Made by a program: the position numbers and the translations under genes. Positions 25,268 to 35,558 of a stretch of 64,000 nucleotides of DNA are shown here, one piece after another (position 1 is the first letter of the stretch; each line of letters opens with the position of its first letter). Where the stretch lies: the NCBI RefSeq assembly GCF_034092375.1, contig NZ_CP139302.1, forward strand, positions 1,674,001-1,738,000. Reading direction: 5' to 3'. The DNA is from Prochlorococcus sp. MIT 1300. Its GTDB lineage: Bacteria; Cyanobacteriota; Cyanobacteriia; PCC-6307; Cyanobiaceae. The notes below the pieces were generated by a model. The model did not search any database, was not told the origin of the DNA, and saw only the letters and a list, made by a program, of their open reading frames with translations.

Positions 25268-27433
25268 CTAATTCAAAGGTGCTACTGGAGTTGGAGTTGG
25301 CTCTGGGTGTGAGTCTTCACCATGTTGTGGAACCCCTCTTAAAGTCAAATTGATACGACCACGGTTGTCGATCTCTCTAACACGAACGGTTACTTCATCC
25401 CCAACCTTTACAACGTCTTCAACTTTTTCTACACGGGCTTCAGAAAGTTGGGAGATATGAATCATTCCTTCTTTCCCTGGGAGAATTTCGACAAAAGCTC
25501 CTATTGGAATAATTCGGGTTATTGATCCAGTAAATACCTCTCCTTCATTAACTTTTCGAGTGAGACCTTCGATGATCCTTTGAGCTTCCTCTGCTGCCGC
25601 CCCATCATGAGAGGCGATAGTAACAATTCCTCCATCCTCAATATCTATCTTTGTATTGGTTCGTTCTGTAATGCCTTTGATGGTTCTGCCACCTGGACCA
25701 ATTACTGTTCCAATAAGCTCCGGATCGATTCTGAAACTTAGAAGCCTTGGAGCGTGAGGGGAGAGTGTCTCGCGAGGAGTATCTATTGCCTCAAGCATTT
25801 TTTCAAGAATATGGAGTCGAGCAGGGCGGGCTTGATTAATTGAATCAGCAATTATTTCTACAGAAAGACCTGTGATCTTCATATCCATTTGTAGTGCAGT
25901 GATACCTTTCTCCGTTCCAGCGACCTTGAAATCCATGTCTCCAAGGAAGTCTTCAATACCTTGAATATCAGTGAGGATTTTAACTTCATCTCCTTCTTTT
26001 ATTAAGCCCATTGCGGCTCCGCTTACTGGGGCTTTAAGAGGTACACCTGCATCCATAAGTGCAAGGGTGCTACCACATACGGATCCCATTGAGGTTGAGC
26101 CATTTGAACTGAGAACTTCACTGACAACTCTTAAGACATATGGGAAAGTGTCTTTTGCTGGAAGCACAGGAATAATTGCCCTCTCCGCTAGAGCTCCATG
26201 ACCTATCTCTCGGCGCCCAGGAGATCTCATTGGACGAGTTTCCCCTACTGAAAATGGAGGGAAATTGTAATGATGTAGATAAGTCTTTTCCGTATTGGGG
26301 TTTAAATCATCCATTTCTTGCGCATCACTTGGGGTGCCCAAAGTGGCTGTTGATAGAACTTGGGTAAGACCACGTTGAAAAAGGCCGGAGCCATGTACTC
26401 GTCGAGGCAAGACCCCAGCTGCAGCATCGATTTTTCTAACTTCATCAAGTTGTCGTCCGTCTACTCTTTTACCCTCTTTGAGTATTTGTTCACGCATTAA
26501 CTTTTTAGTCAAAGCTTTAAAACTATTCGCGAGGAGCTTTGAGTTTTTAGCAATTGCCTTCCTCACAGCATGATCTTCTTTCAAAGATTCAATTGTTTCT
26601 GTTATTTCGTTTTTAATTGCATCTAATTTTTCATCCCGCTCGGCTTTTGTTTGTTCAAATTGTTTTAAGACTTCTCCGATGGATTTACTGCAATTTTTCT
26701 CTAAGTAATTTGGGAGAGTTTCTTCTTCATTAGGCTCTTCTGGCTTTAATTGTTCGACACCTGAGGACTTAAGGATCGCCTGTTGAGCTTTTATAAGTTC
26801 GCAAACAGCTTCATAGCCAAAGTCAATTGCTTCAATCACGTCTTGTTCAGAAAGTTGGTTTGCACCAGCTTCAACCATGACTACACCGTCGGGAGTCCCC
26901 GCAACCACTAGGTCTAGATCACCTCTCTCAATTTCTCGGTAGCTGGGGTTTAGGACGAAATCATCTCCTAGTAAGCCGACTCGAACGGCTGCCATAGGGC
27001 CTTGGAAAGGTATGCCAGCTAAGAGGGTTGCCATAGATGCGCCAGTTACGGCGAGTACATCTGCTGGAACACGCTCGTCAAGTGAAAGGCATGTAGCGAC
27101 TATTTGTATGTCGTCTCTCATCCAACTAGGGAAGAGAGGGCGCATAGGCCTATCAATTAGCCTTGCTGTAAGAGTCCCTCGCTCAGGTGGACGTCCTTCC
27201 CTACGCATGAAGCTGCCGGGAATACGACCAGCGGCATATAAACGCTCTTCGTAATCACAGATGAGAGGAAGGAAGTCGATACCCTCTCGCCCTCCTGATT
27301 GAGTTGCCGTCACGAGGACTGCGGTATCTCCGCATTCCACCATGACTGAACCTCCTGCTTGTGGCGCATATCGCCCAGTGGTCAGTCTTATCTCTCGTCC
27401 ATCAAAGGAGATCGTCTCTGTCTGCCCTTGCAC
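25268..27433 (-). CDS. pnp: Polyribonucleotide nucleotidyltransferase (PNPase)
   Basis: 721 residues. Two RNase PH-like domains (starting [20 protein letters not shown] and [15 protein letters not shown]), a KH domain ([16 protein letters not shown], near 570) and an S1 domain ([27 protein letters not shown], near 640). It degrades mRNA 3'-5' with phosphate. The tail is Pro-rich. A short hairpin lies in the leader at 27467-27485, a place where other bacteria regulate pnp. Confidence 0.97.
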   Translation of the reverse strand: MQGQTETISFDGREIRLTTGRYAPQAGGSVMVECGDTAVLVTATQSGGREGIDFLPLICDYEERLYAAGRIPGSFMRREGRPPERGTLTARLIDRPMRPLFPSWMRDDIQIVATCLSLDERVPADVLAVTGASMATLLAGIPFQGPMAAVRVGLLGDDFVLNPSYREIERGDLDLVVAGTPDGVVMVEAGANQLSEQDVIEAIDFGYEAVCELIKAQQAILKSSGVEQLKPEEPNEEETLPNYLEKNCSKSIGEVLKQFEQTKAERDEKLDAIKNEITETIESLKEDHAVRKAIAKNSKLLANSFKALTKKLMREQILKEGKRVDGRQLDEVRKIDAAAGVLPRRVHGSGLFQRGLTQVLSTATLGTPSDAQEMDDLNPNTEKTYLHHYNFPPFSVGETRPMRSPGRREIGHGALAERAIIPVLPAKDTFPYVLRVVSEVLSSNGSTSMGSVCGSTLALMDAGVPLKAPVSGAAMGLIKEGDEVKILTDIQGIEDFLGDMDFKVAGTEKGITALQMDMKITGLSVEIIADSINQARPARLHILEKMLEAIDTPRETLSPHAPRLLSFRIDPELIGTVIGPGGRTIKGITERTNTKIDIEDGGIVTIASHDGAAAEEAQRIIEGLTRKVNEGEVFTGSITRIIPIGAFVEILPGKEGMIHISQLSEARVEKVEDVVKVGDEVTVRVREIDNRGRINLTLRGVPQHGEDSHPEPTPTPVAPLN

Positions 27434-27466
27434 GTGCTTTTATGTCTTTATTGTCTTCGAACATTC

Positions 27467-27485
27467 TTGCACTTGATAGGTGCAA
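27467..27485 (-). promoter_or_regulatory. Hairpin in the pnp leader
   Basis: TTGCAC (27467-27472) and GTGCAA (27480-27485) pair around a seven-base loop, ending 34 bases before the pnp start codon. It may be part of a leader structure. In E. coli the pnp leader is autoregulated through a longer hairpin, so function here is only an inference. Confidence 0.35.
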
Positions 27486-27604
27486 TGGTGAAGAATCTTT
27501 CATTTCATACCCATTGGGTCACTGATCCAAGACTTTGCAGTTTTCTTTAGGTTTTCTTTCTTGACCTTAAAGATGTTTGCTAGTGCTGGCTTTGAATGAT
27601 TCCT

Positions 27605-27907
27605 TTACCAGCTTGACTTGACCACACCAGGCAATTCCCCTTTGTGAGCTCTTTCGCGCAGTTGGTTACGGCAGAGGCCAAAATCTCTATAAACCCCTCT
27701 TGGCTTACCTGTGGCCCAGCAACGATTTCTAACTCGGCTGGGAGCACTGTTCCTTGGTAGCGCCTGAATTTTTCGATGAATTTCCAATCTTTCCATAGGG
27801 TCTCTCGCTGAATTAAAAGCATTCATGAGAGCACTGCGCTTTTGTGCGTAGCGCTCGACAAGCTTCTTTCGCTTCACATCGCGAGCGATCATTGACTTCT
27901 TGGCCAT
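27605..27907 (-). CDS. rpsN: 30S ribosomal protein S14
   Basis: 100 residues, the long zinc-free form: [20 protein letters not shown], a basic helical middle, and the C-terminal [35 protein letters not shown] signature, which lacks the CxxC pairs of the zinc form. It is a single gene away from the large ribosomal operon, followed 171 bases later by pnp on the same strand. Confidence 0.97.
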   Translation of the reverse strand: MAKKSMIARDVKRKKLVERYAQKRSALMNAFNSARDPMERLEIHRKIQALPRNSAPSRVRNRCWATGKPRGVYRDFGLCRNQLRERAHKGELPGVVKSSW

Positions 27908-28011
27908 GCGCCGATTTTAAACTTAGATAACCCGTAGGGAATACTAACGCTTCACCTGTATGAAACTAATATTCTGTTTATGGGCAGTTTTTCGTATGCG
28001 CAAGGTGATTT

Positions 28012-29094
28012 TTAATGACCCATAAGCTGTTGAACCATTGAGAGTTGACTGGTGTCGCGAATGATTAGCACAACGCTTAGGCCTACAAGAAGAAGAAAAC
28101 CCGATTGAGTAAATGCCATTTGAAGGTTTTCAGGAACTGGCTTACCTCTGATAGCTTCAGCTATAAGGAGAACTAACTGTCCACCATCAAGAAGAGGCAG
28201 AGGGAGTGCATTTAATACAGCCAAATTAATTGAAATCAAAGCTGCAAAAAGCACCAAGCCAGAACTGCCTTGTTCAGAAAGCTGGGCACCAATTTCTACG
28301 ATTTTGACTGGTCCACTAAGTTGTTGGGCTGTTGAATTGAAGTCAGTTAAAAGGCCTTTATATCCTTGAACAGTCCTAAAAAGTAAATCTAAGAACTGAG
28401 TGTCAGAGTGGCTGATGATTTCTCCGATACCATTGGCCGCTCTCATTGTGCCGGTTACGTTCGGTTGTAATTGGGCCCCTATTTTCCCTTTCCCTTGGTT
28501 TTTGGTAGGGGTAATTCTGAGACGACTTTCCTCGCTCCCTCTGCTGCGCTGGAGCTCAAGAGTGATTCCCGGAGATTCTTTGATTTCTTTTACAAGCATT
28601 TGAACAGCGTCAGAACCCCTGCCAAGTTCTTTCCCTTCCACGCTCAAGATCCTGTCTCCAGCTGCTAGACCTGCCGCTGCTGCTGCTTGATCGCTTTGAA
28701 CTGATACGACCAATACCCCAGGGTCGGGTTGGTTGGGCAATCCCATAAAGGTTGCTTGCCCAAAGAGGACTACCCAAGCAAGTAGAAGATTTGCAAGTAC
28801 CCCAGCAGAAATAACAAGGGCTCTTTGCGGAATTGGACGGTTTTGAAGAAGGTCAGGGTCATCTAAAGAAATTAAATTGTCGCTAGATTCTTCCGGGAAA
28901 GATACGTATCCGCCAAGTGGGAGTGCCCTTATTGCGAAAGTAATTCCTTTTAATTCTTTTTTTATTAATGCTGGGCCAAACCCAATAGAAAACCCTTTCA
29001 CTTTGATCCCTTGGAAAGTAGCCGCTAGAAAATGGCCTGCTTCATGGATCAGGATTAGTAATCCTAAAACTGCTAGTGATGACAGAACGTTCAT
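28012..29094 (-). CDS. rseP: Site-2 intramembrane zinc protease (RseP type)
   Basis: 360 residues. Active-site motif HEAGH (near 17-21) lies in the first membrane helix; the second zinc ligand motif NALPLPLLDGGQL is near 300. A PDZ domain (DPGVLVVSVQSDQAAAAAGLAAGDRIL) lies between them. Such proteases cut single-pass membrane proteins, for example anti-sigma factors or signal-peptide remnants. It is 19 bases downstream of serS on the same strand. Confidence 0.93.
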   Translation of the reverse strand: MNVLSSLAVLGLLILIHEAGHFLAATFQGIKVKGFSIGFGPALIKKELKGITFAIRALPLGGYVSFPEESSDNLISLDDPDLLQNRPIPQRALVISAGVLANLLLAWVVLFGQATFMGLPNQPDPGVLVVSVQSDQAAAAAGLAAGDRILSVEGKELGRGSDAVQMLVKEIKESPGITLELQRSRGSEESRLRITPTKNQGKGKIGAQLQPNVTGTMRAANGIGEIISHSDTQFLDLLFRTVQGYKGLLTDFNSTAQQLSGPVKIVEIGAQLSEQGSSGLVLFAALISINLAVLNALPLPLLDGGQLVLLIAEAIRGKPVPENLQMAFTQSGFLLLVGLSVVLIIRDTSQLSMVQQLMGH

Positions 29095-29113
29095 TGGTGA
29101 TTAGTGAATGGGT

Positions 29114-30391
29114 TCATATCGGATGAATTGCATTTGATCCAAAGTATGGAATTAGTGCACTTGGTAAGAGAACAGTCCCGTCGGGTTGCTGACCATTCTC
29201 TAGGAGTGCAGCCATTGTGCGGCCTACTGCAAGTCCACTGCCATTGAGGGTATGAACTAGCTGGGTGCTTTTGCCTTGTTTTGTGCGTATTGAAGAACGT
29301 CTTGCTTGAAAATCACCACAGATACTGCAACTGGAAATCTCTCTATAAGCCTTGGCTCCAGGTAGCCATACTTCGAGGTCAAAAGTCCTAGACGCTGCAA
29401 AGCCTAAATCTCCTGTGCATAGTTCTAAAACTCTGTAAGGAAGTTCTAGTGCCTGAAGAACTGATTCTGCATCAGCTGTGATTTGTTTGTGAGCTTCCTG
29501 GGAATTTTCAGCTGTAACAAACCAATAGAGCTCAACCTTGTTGAATTGATGAAGTCTTATAAGCCCTCTGGTATCTCTGCCATAGCTTCCTGCTTCTCTT
29601 CTAAAGCAAGGAGAGTATGCGACATATTTCAATGGCAGCTTATTGATGGGGATAATTTCATCCCTATGGAGAGAAGTAACAGGTACCTCTGCTGTAGGTG
29701 TTAGCCATAGGTCATCTTCAGCACATTTAAAGCTTTCCTCTGCAAATTTTGGGAGTTGGCCAGAACCTGTAAGACTTTTTGTATTGACTAATACAGGAGG
29801 GAGTACTTCTTTATATCCATTAGAACTATGTAGATCGAGCATGAAATTGATTAGTGCTCTTTCGAGGCGAGCCCCTTGATCAATCAGTGTTACAAAACGG
29901 CTTTGGGCAATTCGTACTGATCTTTCAGTGTCTAATAGACCGAGCTTTTCGGCTATGTCCCAATGCTGATATAGGTTTTCTTCAATTCGAGGGTCTCCCC
30001 ATTTCTTGATTTCAATATTGTCACGCTCATCTTTCCCATCTGGGCATTCTGGCAATGGCAAATTGGGAAAGGTAAGAAGCTCATCACGAAGTATCGAAGA
30101 GACTTTCTTCTCTTCTTCTTCTATTAAGGCAACTTCTTGTTTGATTTTGTTCCCTTTTTGGCGGAGATCACTCACCGCTTTGGAGGTTGGTTCCGCTCCA
30201 TTTTGAATTAGTTGGCCAACTTCTTTGCCAACACGGTTCCCATCAGCTTGAAGACTGCTTCTCTTTTCTTCGAGGTTTTTTTGTTTATTGGCGATTGACT
30301 GAAGGGGACCTAGGTCTACCTTGATTCCTCTTCTTCCAAGCTGTTCGGAAATCAGATTGGGATTGTCACGCACTAGGCGCTGGTCAAGCAC
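29114..30391 (-). CDS. serS: Seryl-tRNA synthetase
   Basis: 425 residues, class II synthetase. The N-terminal coiled coil (residues about 25-110, rich in KEEE) reaches the long variable arm of tRNA-Ser. Class II motif 2 is visible as [24 protein letters not shown] and motif 3 as [18 protein letters not shown]. It charges tRNA-Ser. It lies between ycf46 and rseP in the long minus-strand block. Confidence 0.97.
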   Translation of the reverse strand: MLDQRLVRDNPNLISEQLGRRGIKVDLGPLQSIANKQKNLEEKRSSLQADGNRVGKEVGQLIQNGAEPTSKAVSDLRQKGNKIKQEVALIEEEEKKVSSILRDELLTFPNLPLPECPDGKDERDNIEIKKWGDPRIEENLYQHWDIAEKLGLLDTERSVRIAQSRFVTLIDQGARLERALINFMLDLHSSNGYKEVLPPVLVNTKSLTGSGQLPKFAEESFKCAEDDLWLTPTAEVPVTSLHRDEIIPINKLPLKYVAYSPCFRREAGSYGRDTRGLIRLHQFNKVELYWFVTAENSQEAHKQITADAESVLQALELPYRVLELCTGDLGFAASRTFDLEVWLPGAKAYREISSCSICGDFQARRSSIRTKQGKSTQLVHTLNGSGLAVGRTMAALLENGQQPDGTVLLPSALIPYFGSNAIHPI

Positions 30392-30560
30392 GAGTGTTTT
30401 GAATTCAGCGCCGGCAGCCTAGTTGGTGGTGGCAAGATTCTCAATTAGCTGTTCTCGAATCTAGTAATTGTTAGCCACCTTTTGACTTTGCAGCAACTCT
30501 ATTTGCCTAGGCCTGGCTTGTGATTAGCCATAAAAGGTTTGGTTTTTGGGTTTGTGTTTT

Positions 30561-32057
30561 TTAGTTTGGATTAGTTAGTTTGCTCAACATCACAGAGGCT
30601 GGCCTTGCTCGACCACCTGCAGCCCATTGTTTGAGTGAATCTAGTTGCTCTTTAGCTGTTCTTGACAGAGGAATTAACTGTGAAGCAGCAAGAATAAGGT
30701 CACTTTCTTCAAGTTCACGCCTTTCTGCGAAGGCAAAGTGCATCGCTTCTATAACAGCTTGTTCTAGTTCTGCACCAGAGAAACCTTCGGTGCGATCAAC
30801 TACAGCATCAAGTGGAATGTTTAGGCCTGGTCGCCTTTGGTCTATATGCAGAGTCAAAATGCTGAACCTTTCTTCTTTGCGAGGAAGGTCAAGCATGAAA
30901 ATCTCGTCAAATCGACCTTTGCGCAACAACTCAGCAGGGAGTCTTTCCACTCCATTAGCAGTTGCAACTACAAAGACTGCAGAGGTCTTTTCAGCCATCC
31001 AAGTAAGGACATTGGCGAGGACTCGTTGACTAGTCCCTCCATCACTTCGGGCATCGCCTCCAAAACCTTTGTCTATCTCGTCGATCCAAAGTACGCATGG
31101 CGCCATTGCTTCTGCACGTTGGATGGTCTCGCGTGTCCTGGCCTCACTCGCCCCCACAAGCCCAGCAAAAAGACGGCCTACATCGAGTCGAAGTAATGGC
31201 ATTGACCAGCTGTGGGCAATTGCCTTGGCCGTAAGAGATTTCCCTGTCCCTTGGGGTCCGACTAATAAAACGCCTCTTGGCAGTGGTAGGCCAAAGATTC
31301 TTGCTTCATTTGAGAATGCCTGATGCCTTTGGTCTAGCCAGTTTTTAAGAGCATCTAGGCCTCCTATATCAGCAGGAGTTGCATTGGTTACGCAGTATTC
31401 GAGTACTTCACTTCGTGCAACAGTTTGTCTTTTTTCTTCAAGCACTTCAGCAAGGTCTTCCAGGCCTATTTGGCCTCTTTGTGCTAATGCACGAGCTGCT
31501 ACTTGTCTAACTCGTATTTCACTCAGACCACTGCAGGCATGAGTTAACTCCTCTAAAACATCTTTTTCGATAGAGGAGTCAGTTTGTAGGGCAATATTTG
31601 AAAGAAGAGTTCTTATTTCTGGCTCTTGAGGTAGAGGCAGGTCAAGAATGGTCAGTGCTTCTTCAAGGTCTACAGGAGGATTCCAGTGCCCTGAACAGAG
31701 CACCACAGTATGAGGAAGTTTACGTAGATGTATCGATAAGTTCCTAAGCATTCTGGAAATCCCAGGATCTTCACAAAAACGGTGAAAATCTTTTACAAGT
31801 AAGATCGTTGGGTTTGTCGCTTCTAGGTTTTTTAACCATTCAAGTACCGCCATAGGTTGGCGAGATCCTGTGCCTTCAGAATTTAAAATTCCTTGTAATC
31901 CTTCAATGTAGTCCCAACTTGCTAGTCGTCTAGGCTGAAGCCTTTCAGCAGCTCTTTTTAATAAGACCTCAACTCTTTCTTCTTCACTACTGCGAATCCA
32001 GATTAGAGGAGTCCTTGCTCTGACTAAAAGGTCTAGATGGTCTTCCCAGACTTTCAT
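30561..32057 (-). CDS. ycf46: AAA ATPase Ycf46
   Basis: 498 residues. The N-terminal half is a degenerate ATPase-like domain (LILLVKDF-like segment near 85, no intact Walker A). The C-terminal half is a full AAA module: Walker A GPQGTGKS (267-274), Walker B CVLWIDEIDK (321-330), sensor and arginine-finger region RKGRFDEIF. Ycf46 is conserved in cyanobacteria and some plastids; reports link the Synechocystis homologue to inorganic carbon use. The start overlaps the DUF177 stop by four bases. Confidence 0.88.
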   Translation of the reverse strand: MKVWEDHLDLLVRARTPLIWIRSSEEERVEVLLKRAAERLQPRRLASWDYIEGLQGILNSEGTGSRQPMAVLEWLKNLEATNPTILLVKDFHRFCEDPGISRMLRNLSIHLRKLPHTVVLCSGHWNPPVDLEEALTILDLPLPQEPEIRTLLSNIALQTDSSIEKDVLEELTHACSGLSEIRVRQVAARALAQRGQIGLEDLAEVLEEKRQTVARSEVLEYCVTNATPADIGGLDALKNWLDQRHQAFSNEARIFGLPLPRGVLLVGPQGTGKSLTAKAIAHSWSMPLLRLDVGRLFAGLVGASEARTRETIQRAEAMAPCVLWIDEIDKGFGGDARSDGGTSQRVLANVLTWMAEKTSAVFVVATANGVERLPAELLRKGRFDEIFMLDLPRKEERFSILTLHIDQRRPGLNIPLDAVVDRTEGFSGAELEQAVIEAMHFAFAERRELEESDLILAASQLIPLSRTAKEQLDSLKQWAAGGRARPASVMLSKLTNPN

Positions 32058-32632
32058 GGTAAATAATTTTTCTGTAGTTTTTTTAATATTGCAAGGCGTG
32101 GATCTGCTGAGTCTTTGACATTGGTTTTTTGGGGCTGAGTTTTATTGGTAATTGTTGTCTTTGGAGTGAATTCAATATGGGAATGCATAGGACATTTTTC
32201 GCCACAATGTTTTGAGATAGGTAATTCTAAATTTACATGTTCAAAGATCCATCTTTCGGGATCGAAGTTTGATGAACTATCTAGCGATTCATTCAGTTCG
32301 GCAAGTTCATGAGAACTTTCCATCTGTGTGTAATGAGATTTTTTATTGTTTTTAGTTGATATGCGTATCAACTCTTCTGTGTTGCAAAATAGTTTATGTT
32401 CAAATTGTTGTGAGCATCTATCACAACAAAGTTCAATTAATGTTTGAAGTTCAGACTTAACTATTATTGATTCAGATAGGTGTTCCACACTAACCCATCC
32501 CGTGATAGGCCATAGGGAGTTGAAACTATGTAAAAAACATTCAACTTCCCAAACCTTTGGAGTGTTAAAAGATTCCAACTCCTTAATAGAAATTGGTTTT
32601 AGCTCTTTATCATTTTCCACTTTTTGGTTCAA
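32054..32632 (-). CDS. DUF177/YceD-family protein
   Basis: 192 residues. The conserved Cys pair CCDRCSQQF (near 60) and the second pair HCGEKCP (near 147) fit the YceD/DUF177 family, linked in bacteria and plastids to 23S rRNA accumulation. Its first 23 bases overlap the end of yidC, and its stop overlaps the ycf46 start, so the three are translationally linked. The usual partner rpmF is not adjacent. Confidence 0.8.
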   Translation of the reverse strand: MNQKVENDKELKPISIKELESFNTPKVWEVECFLHSFNSLWPITGWVSVEHLSESIIVKSELQTLIELCCDRCSQQFEHKLFCNTEELIRISTKNNKKSHYTQMESSHELAELNESLDSSSNFDPERWIFEHVNLELPISKHCGEKCPMHSHIEFTPKTTITNKTQPQKTNVKDSADPRLAILKKLQKNYLP

Positions 32633-33752
32633 ATGGAAGTCTCTCAGAGGTGCCTAGTGTCGTTACTGGTAAAGGGTCTTTGCCTTGTTGGTTTAGTTGA
32701 TCATTCAGGATCTTTTGAAGGTTCTCTGGAAGTTCTTCACGGCTGAGTAAAAACGTCTGAAGGGCTTGGAATATATTTGCTATCACCATATAAAGCAGAA
32801 CCCCTGCAGGTAGTGGGAAGAAAAGAAACATCCCAGTAATCATTATTGGGGTAATTTTGTTAGCAGTTGACTGTTGTGGGTTGGCGGGCATCCCTTGTCC
32901 TGAAAGGGTTTGGGATATCAAAAGAGTTAATCCAAACCCCCCAACAAGTATCGCGATATCCCAGTTAATTGCACCGTCAACGTAGAAGCCAACCTGGCCA
33001 AGAGCTTTAATGAATAGGAATCCACTTCTTGCTGCTATCCCCGGAATTTTCCCTTCAACAGTTGCGTCCCCTGGAGATATTGCTTGAACGGTGCCATCAG
33101 AAGTAACGTTTACAATCCCTTCTCCCTTAGTAACTTTCCATTGGGCTGCAAATTTGGAGCCGTCTTCAAATCTGTTTAGAAGATTTCCGAATTTTTCCCC
33201 AGAAAGAGTTTGTAAGTTGATTTTTACCTTGTCTCCAGTACCTAGTTTTGTGCCGCCAGGTAGTGTTGCAACTACAGGGAAGTGATCTGTCTCTGTAACG
33301 AAAATGGAGTGCCTAGGACTGGTAAAGGGTTTTGGTTCAATAGCTGCAATTTGCTCTGAGGGAAGGATCTTTAGGTTTACGAGGTATGGAACGTCAGCAA
33401 AAGGTGATCCTCTTAGAGTCGCAAAAAGGGCAAACAATATTGGCATTTGCACCAGGAGGGGGAGGCATCCTGCAAGTGGACTGCCGAACTCCTTCATGAG
33501 GTTGCCTAGCTCCTCTTGCTGTTTTTGAGGATTGTTTGCATATCTGGTTTTTATCTCTGCTTGACGTTTTTGCATTACAGGTTGTGCAATGCGCATTCGG
33601 CGAGCACTTCTGATTGAGCCAGCGCTTAAAGGGAATAGGGCTAAGCGGATGACTATGGTGAGGGCAACAATGGCAAGACCATAGCTAGGAACTAATCCAT
33701 AGAAGAAGTCTAGGATTGGTATCAATAGGTTGTCGGAGATGTATCCGATCAC
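32610..33752 (-). CDS. yidC: Membrane protein insertase YidC with lumenal/periplasmic insertion
   Basis: 380 residues. The Oxa1/Alb3 core is present: helix 1 about 20-42 with conserved Arg36, a cytoplasmic helical hairpin 50-92, helix 2 about 95-113, helix 3 about 265-283, helices 4-5 about 300-335. Between helices 2 and 3 there is an insertion of roughly 120 residues; its part 175-248 ([20 protein letters not shown]) looks like a bacterial Ig-like group 2 domain. It inserts membrane proteins, including thylakoid ones. It follows the PH-domain gene by 79 bases. Confidence 0.93.
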   Translation of the reverse strand: MIGYISDNLLIPILDFFYGLVPSYGLAIVALTIVIRLALFPLSAGSIRSARRMRIAQPVMQKRQAEIKTRYANNPQKQQEELGNLMKEFGSPLAGCLPLLVQMPILFALFATLRGSPFADVPYLVNLKILPSEQIAAIEPKPFTSPRHSIFVTETDHFPVVATLPGGTKLGTGDKVKINLQTLSGEKFGNLLNRFEDGSKFAAQWKVTKGEGIVNVTSDGTVQAISPGDATVEGKIPGIAARSGFLFIKALGQVGFYVDGAINWDIAILVGGFGLTLLISQTLSGQGMPANPQQSTANKITPIMITGMFLFFPLPAGVLLYMVIANIFQALQTFLLSREELPENLQKILNDQLNQQGKDPLPVTTLGTSERLPFEPKSGK

Positions 33753-33831
33753 GATGATTCTCTCAAGAGGTTTGGTAGTTCATGCCAGTTTGCATCACCA
33801 ACAGATCATCTGTGGTGAAAAATTTGCTTTC

Positions 33832-34239
33832 CTAGGCAGCAAAGCCTTGAACATCCTTGCTGGAAGGCACGGAACGCTTGTTTTCGGTTTGTTCGAGAAT
33901 AAACTTCTCGGTTTCCCTGAAGTTAGGAACAGACCTCATTTCAATTTTTGCACCATCTTTCAGAATTAGCACCATGTCACCCCATGACCCGAGTCCTCTT
34001 GGTACAGACCGTACTTCTTTGATCTTGCTATAAACAACTTGTGTTTGGTTTCTGCCTAGCCAGCCACCTGTAACAGAAACCCTTCTATTGGTGATTCGGA
34101 ATCGAAGCCACAATGCCCTGACTAAGGCTCCAAAGGTGAATGGGAGGCCTATAAGAGTGAGTCCAGCAAGGAGATTTAAATAGAGGTCCCCTTTGGCTGG
34201 ACCTCCTTCATAAAAGACTTTTTCTGCAATCGTTGTCAT
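33832..34239 (-). CDS. PH-domain membrane protein
   Basis: 135 residues. Two closely spaced hydrophobic segments (about 18-47) precede a bacterial PH-like beta domain (FRITNRRVSVTGGWLGRNQTQVVYSKIKEVRSVPRGLGSWGDMVLIL). Its start overlaps the rnpA stop by four bases. It takes the place where many bacteria have yidD between rnpA and yidC. Role unknown; association with YidC or RNase P is inferred only from position. Confidence 0.8.
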   Translation of the reverse strand: MTTIAEKVFYEGGPAKGDLYLNLLAGLTLIGLPFTFGALVRALWLRFRITNRRVSVTGGWLGRNQTQVVYSKIKEVRSVPRGLGSWGDMVLILKDGAKIEMRSVPNFRETEKFILEQTENKRSVPSSKDVQGFAA

Positions 34240-34622
34240 GAAATTAGGCCAGCGTCACGAAGTAATTTGTCGCATTCTTCTAGCAAAGGTGCGATGTTTT
34301 TGGGCATATTACTGGGCTTTATCGTTAGGAGAGCCCAAGAGGAGATTTTTTGAGGAGTGCTTTCTAGCCTGAGCCTTAGGTGATTATGTATCAACCTCCT
34401 AAGGCGGTTTCGAATGACTGCTTTTTTGCTTACCTTCGCGCTTATTACTACAGCGCATCTGCAAGTCTTAGATTCCGAATCTCTGTAAGTTCCTTTCATT
34501 ATTTTGGGTCTGGCTTTAGCAACCCTCAGAAGCATTGAGTGGCTATGGAACTTGACCCCAGTTCTATGAAGGTGCCCAAAACACCTATGCCCTTTAATTC
34601 GCATTGAGGATGGCAAGACCAT
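34236..34622 (-). CDS. rnpA: Ribonuclease P protein component
   Basis: 128 residues, basic. The family signature is recognisable as VSKKAVIRNRLRRLIHNHLR (near 67-86), together with the N-terminal region around FGHLHRTGVKFHSHSMLLRV. It supports the RNase P RNA in tRNA 5' maturation. It follows rpmH by 60 bases in the classic rpmH-rnpA order. RNase P RNA itself is not in this window. Confidence 0.93.
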   Translation of the reverse strand: MVLPSSMRIKGHRCFGHLHRTGVKFHSHSMLLRVAKARPKIMKGTYRDSESKTCRCAVVISAKVSKKAVIRNRLRRLIHNHLRLRLESTPQKISSWALLTIKPSNMPKNIAPLLEECDKLLRDAGLIS

Positions 34623-34682
34623 CGAAAGAGCCCTGGATTAGGAGTTTGTTTCTTGGCTTTTTGAGTTAAAGGGCTTTGAAAA

Positions 34683-34820
34683 TTAGACGGCTAATCGGCT
34701 CCTTCCACGCTTGCGTCTGGTACGTATAACTCTACGTCCAGTATGAGTTCGCATGCGTACACGGAAACCTGAGACACGCTTACGCTTTCTACTGGTTCCC
34801 CCTAGGGTTCTCTTTGTCAT
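34683..34820 (-). CDS. rpmH: 50S ribosomal protein L34
   Basis: 45 residues, too short for a 60-residue ORF cut-off. It begins [20 protein letters not shown] and contains [19 protein letters not shown], the unmistakable L34 pattern, ending RLAV. The stop lies 60 bases before rnpA. No dnaA gene or cluster of DnaA boxes was noticed beside it, so this rpmH is not an origin marker here. Confidence 0.97.
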   Translation of the reverse strand: MTKRTLGGTSRKRKRVSGFRVRMRTHTGRRVIRTRRKRGRSRLAV

Positions 34821-34868
34821 TGGACTTTAGGTAGCAGTCTGCTCATCTTTGATTATGTAATTTATCAG

Positions 34869-35450
34869 TTAATCGATATCGATACTCCAGCTACCTAGAT
34901 AGCCCGCCATGGGGACATCGCCTGGGGCCTGTGCTAAGGCATTGAATTGGAACATCCCAGAATCCGTAGGGTTAAAGATCTTCATGACGACTGCATAGCT
35001 TCCATTAGATGGAATTGGTTTTTTAGGGAAGACATCTATTGCTGTTTGCGTTTTGTTTACCTCAAACGTTGCCGAAATATTTTTTATGCATTTAGTGCGA
35101 GAGGTCATGCCTCCAAGTTGTACTTCACATAGCTTTAGCTTTTTTGGTGTTATTTTCGCGTCAAAATAATCAGGGACAGTAATGCTTAGCTTAAGAATTG
35201 CGGTTCTACGATCTTGTGGCTTAAGAATTAAGTAATAGGTTGCACGGTCCCTTTGGCGCCTAGAACTCTGCCAGTAGTAAAGCTTGCGATAGTCTTTGTT
35301 TTGATCCCATCTGAACTCCAACAAAGATGGTATTGCTTTGACTTGGTTTGGTTTGGTTATATCAATTATTAAGCCAGTGCATGCAACCCCTGTTACGAGA
35401 CCCAATGCTGCGATTTTGTTAGAGCAGAGTTTTGGAAAGTGTTTCAGCAT
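34869..35450 (-). CDS. DUF2808 family exported protein
   Basis: 193 residues. A signal-peptide-like N-terminus (IAALGLVTGVACTGLIIDI, then KAIPSLL) leads into a beta-rich domain with YYLILKPQDRRTAILKLSITVPDYFDAKITPKKL and the C-terminal YLGSWSIDID. This matches the cyanobacterial family DUF2808, of unknown function. It lies 48 bases upstream of rpmH on the same strand. Confidence 0.85.
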   Translation of the reverse strand: MLKHFPKLCSNKIAALGLVTGVACTGLIIDITKPNQVKAIPSLLEFRWDQNKDYRKLYYWQSSRRQRDRATYYLILKPQDRRTAILKLSITVPDYFDAKITPKKLKLCEVQLGGMTSRTKCIKNISATFEVNKTQTAIDVFPKKPIPSNGSYAVVMKIFNPTDSGMFQFNALAQAPGDVPMAGYLGSWSIDID

Positions 35451-35558
35451 TTGATGGGGGGAGTGGGTGTTGAGGACGTAGTCGTTAGCACTTAGAACAG
35501 ATTGATTCTCGGTTGTTAGTTTCTTTAATCGATCCCTATTAGGCCGGCCATGGATTTG

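Noticed and set aside
27580-27822. Second minus-strand ORF overlapping rpsN
   Set aside because: It is an alternative frame of the S14 gene with no recognisable protein character.
34683-34868. Replication origin beside rpmH
   Set aside because: No dnaA or dnaN gene and no obvious cluster of DnaA boxes were found; the neighbours are DUF2808 and rnpA.
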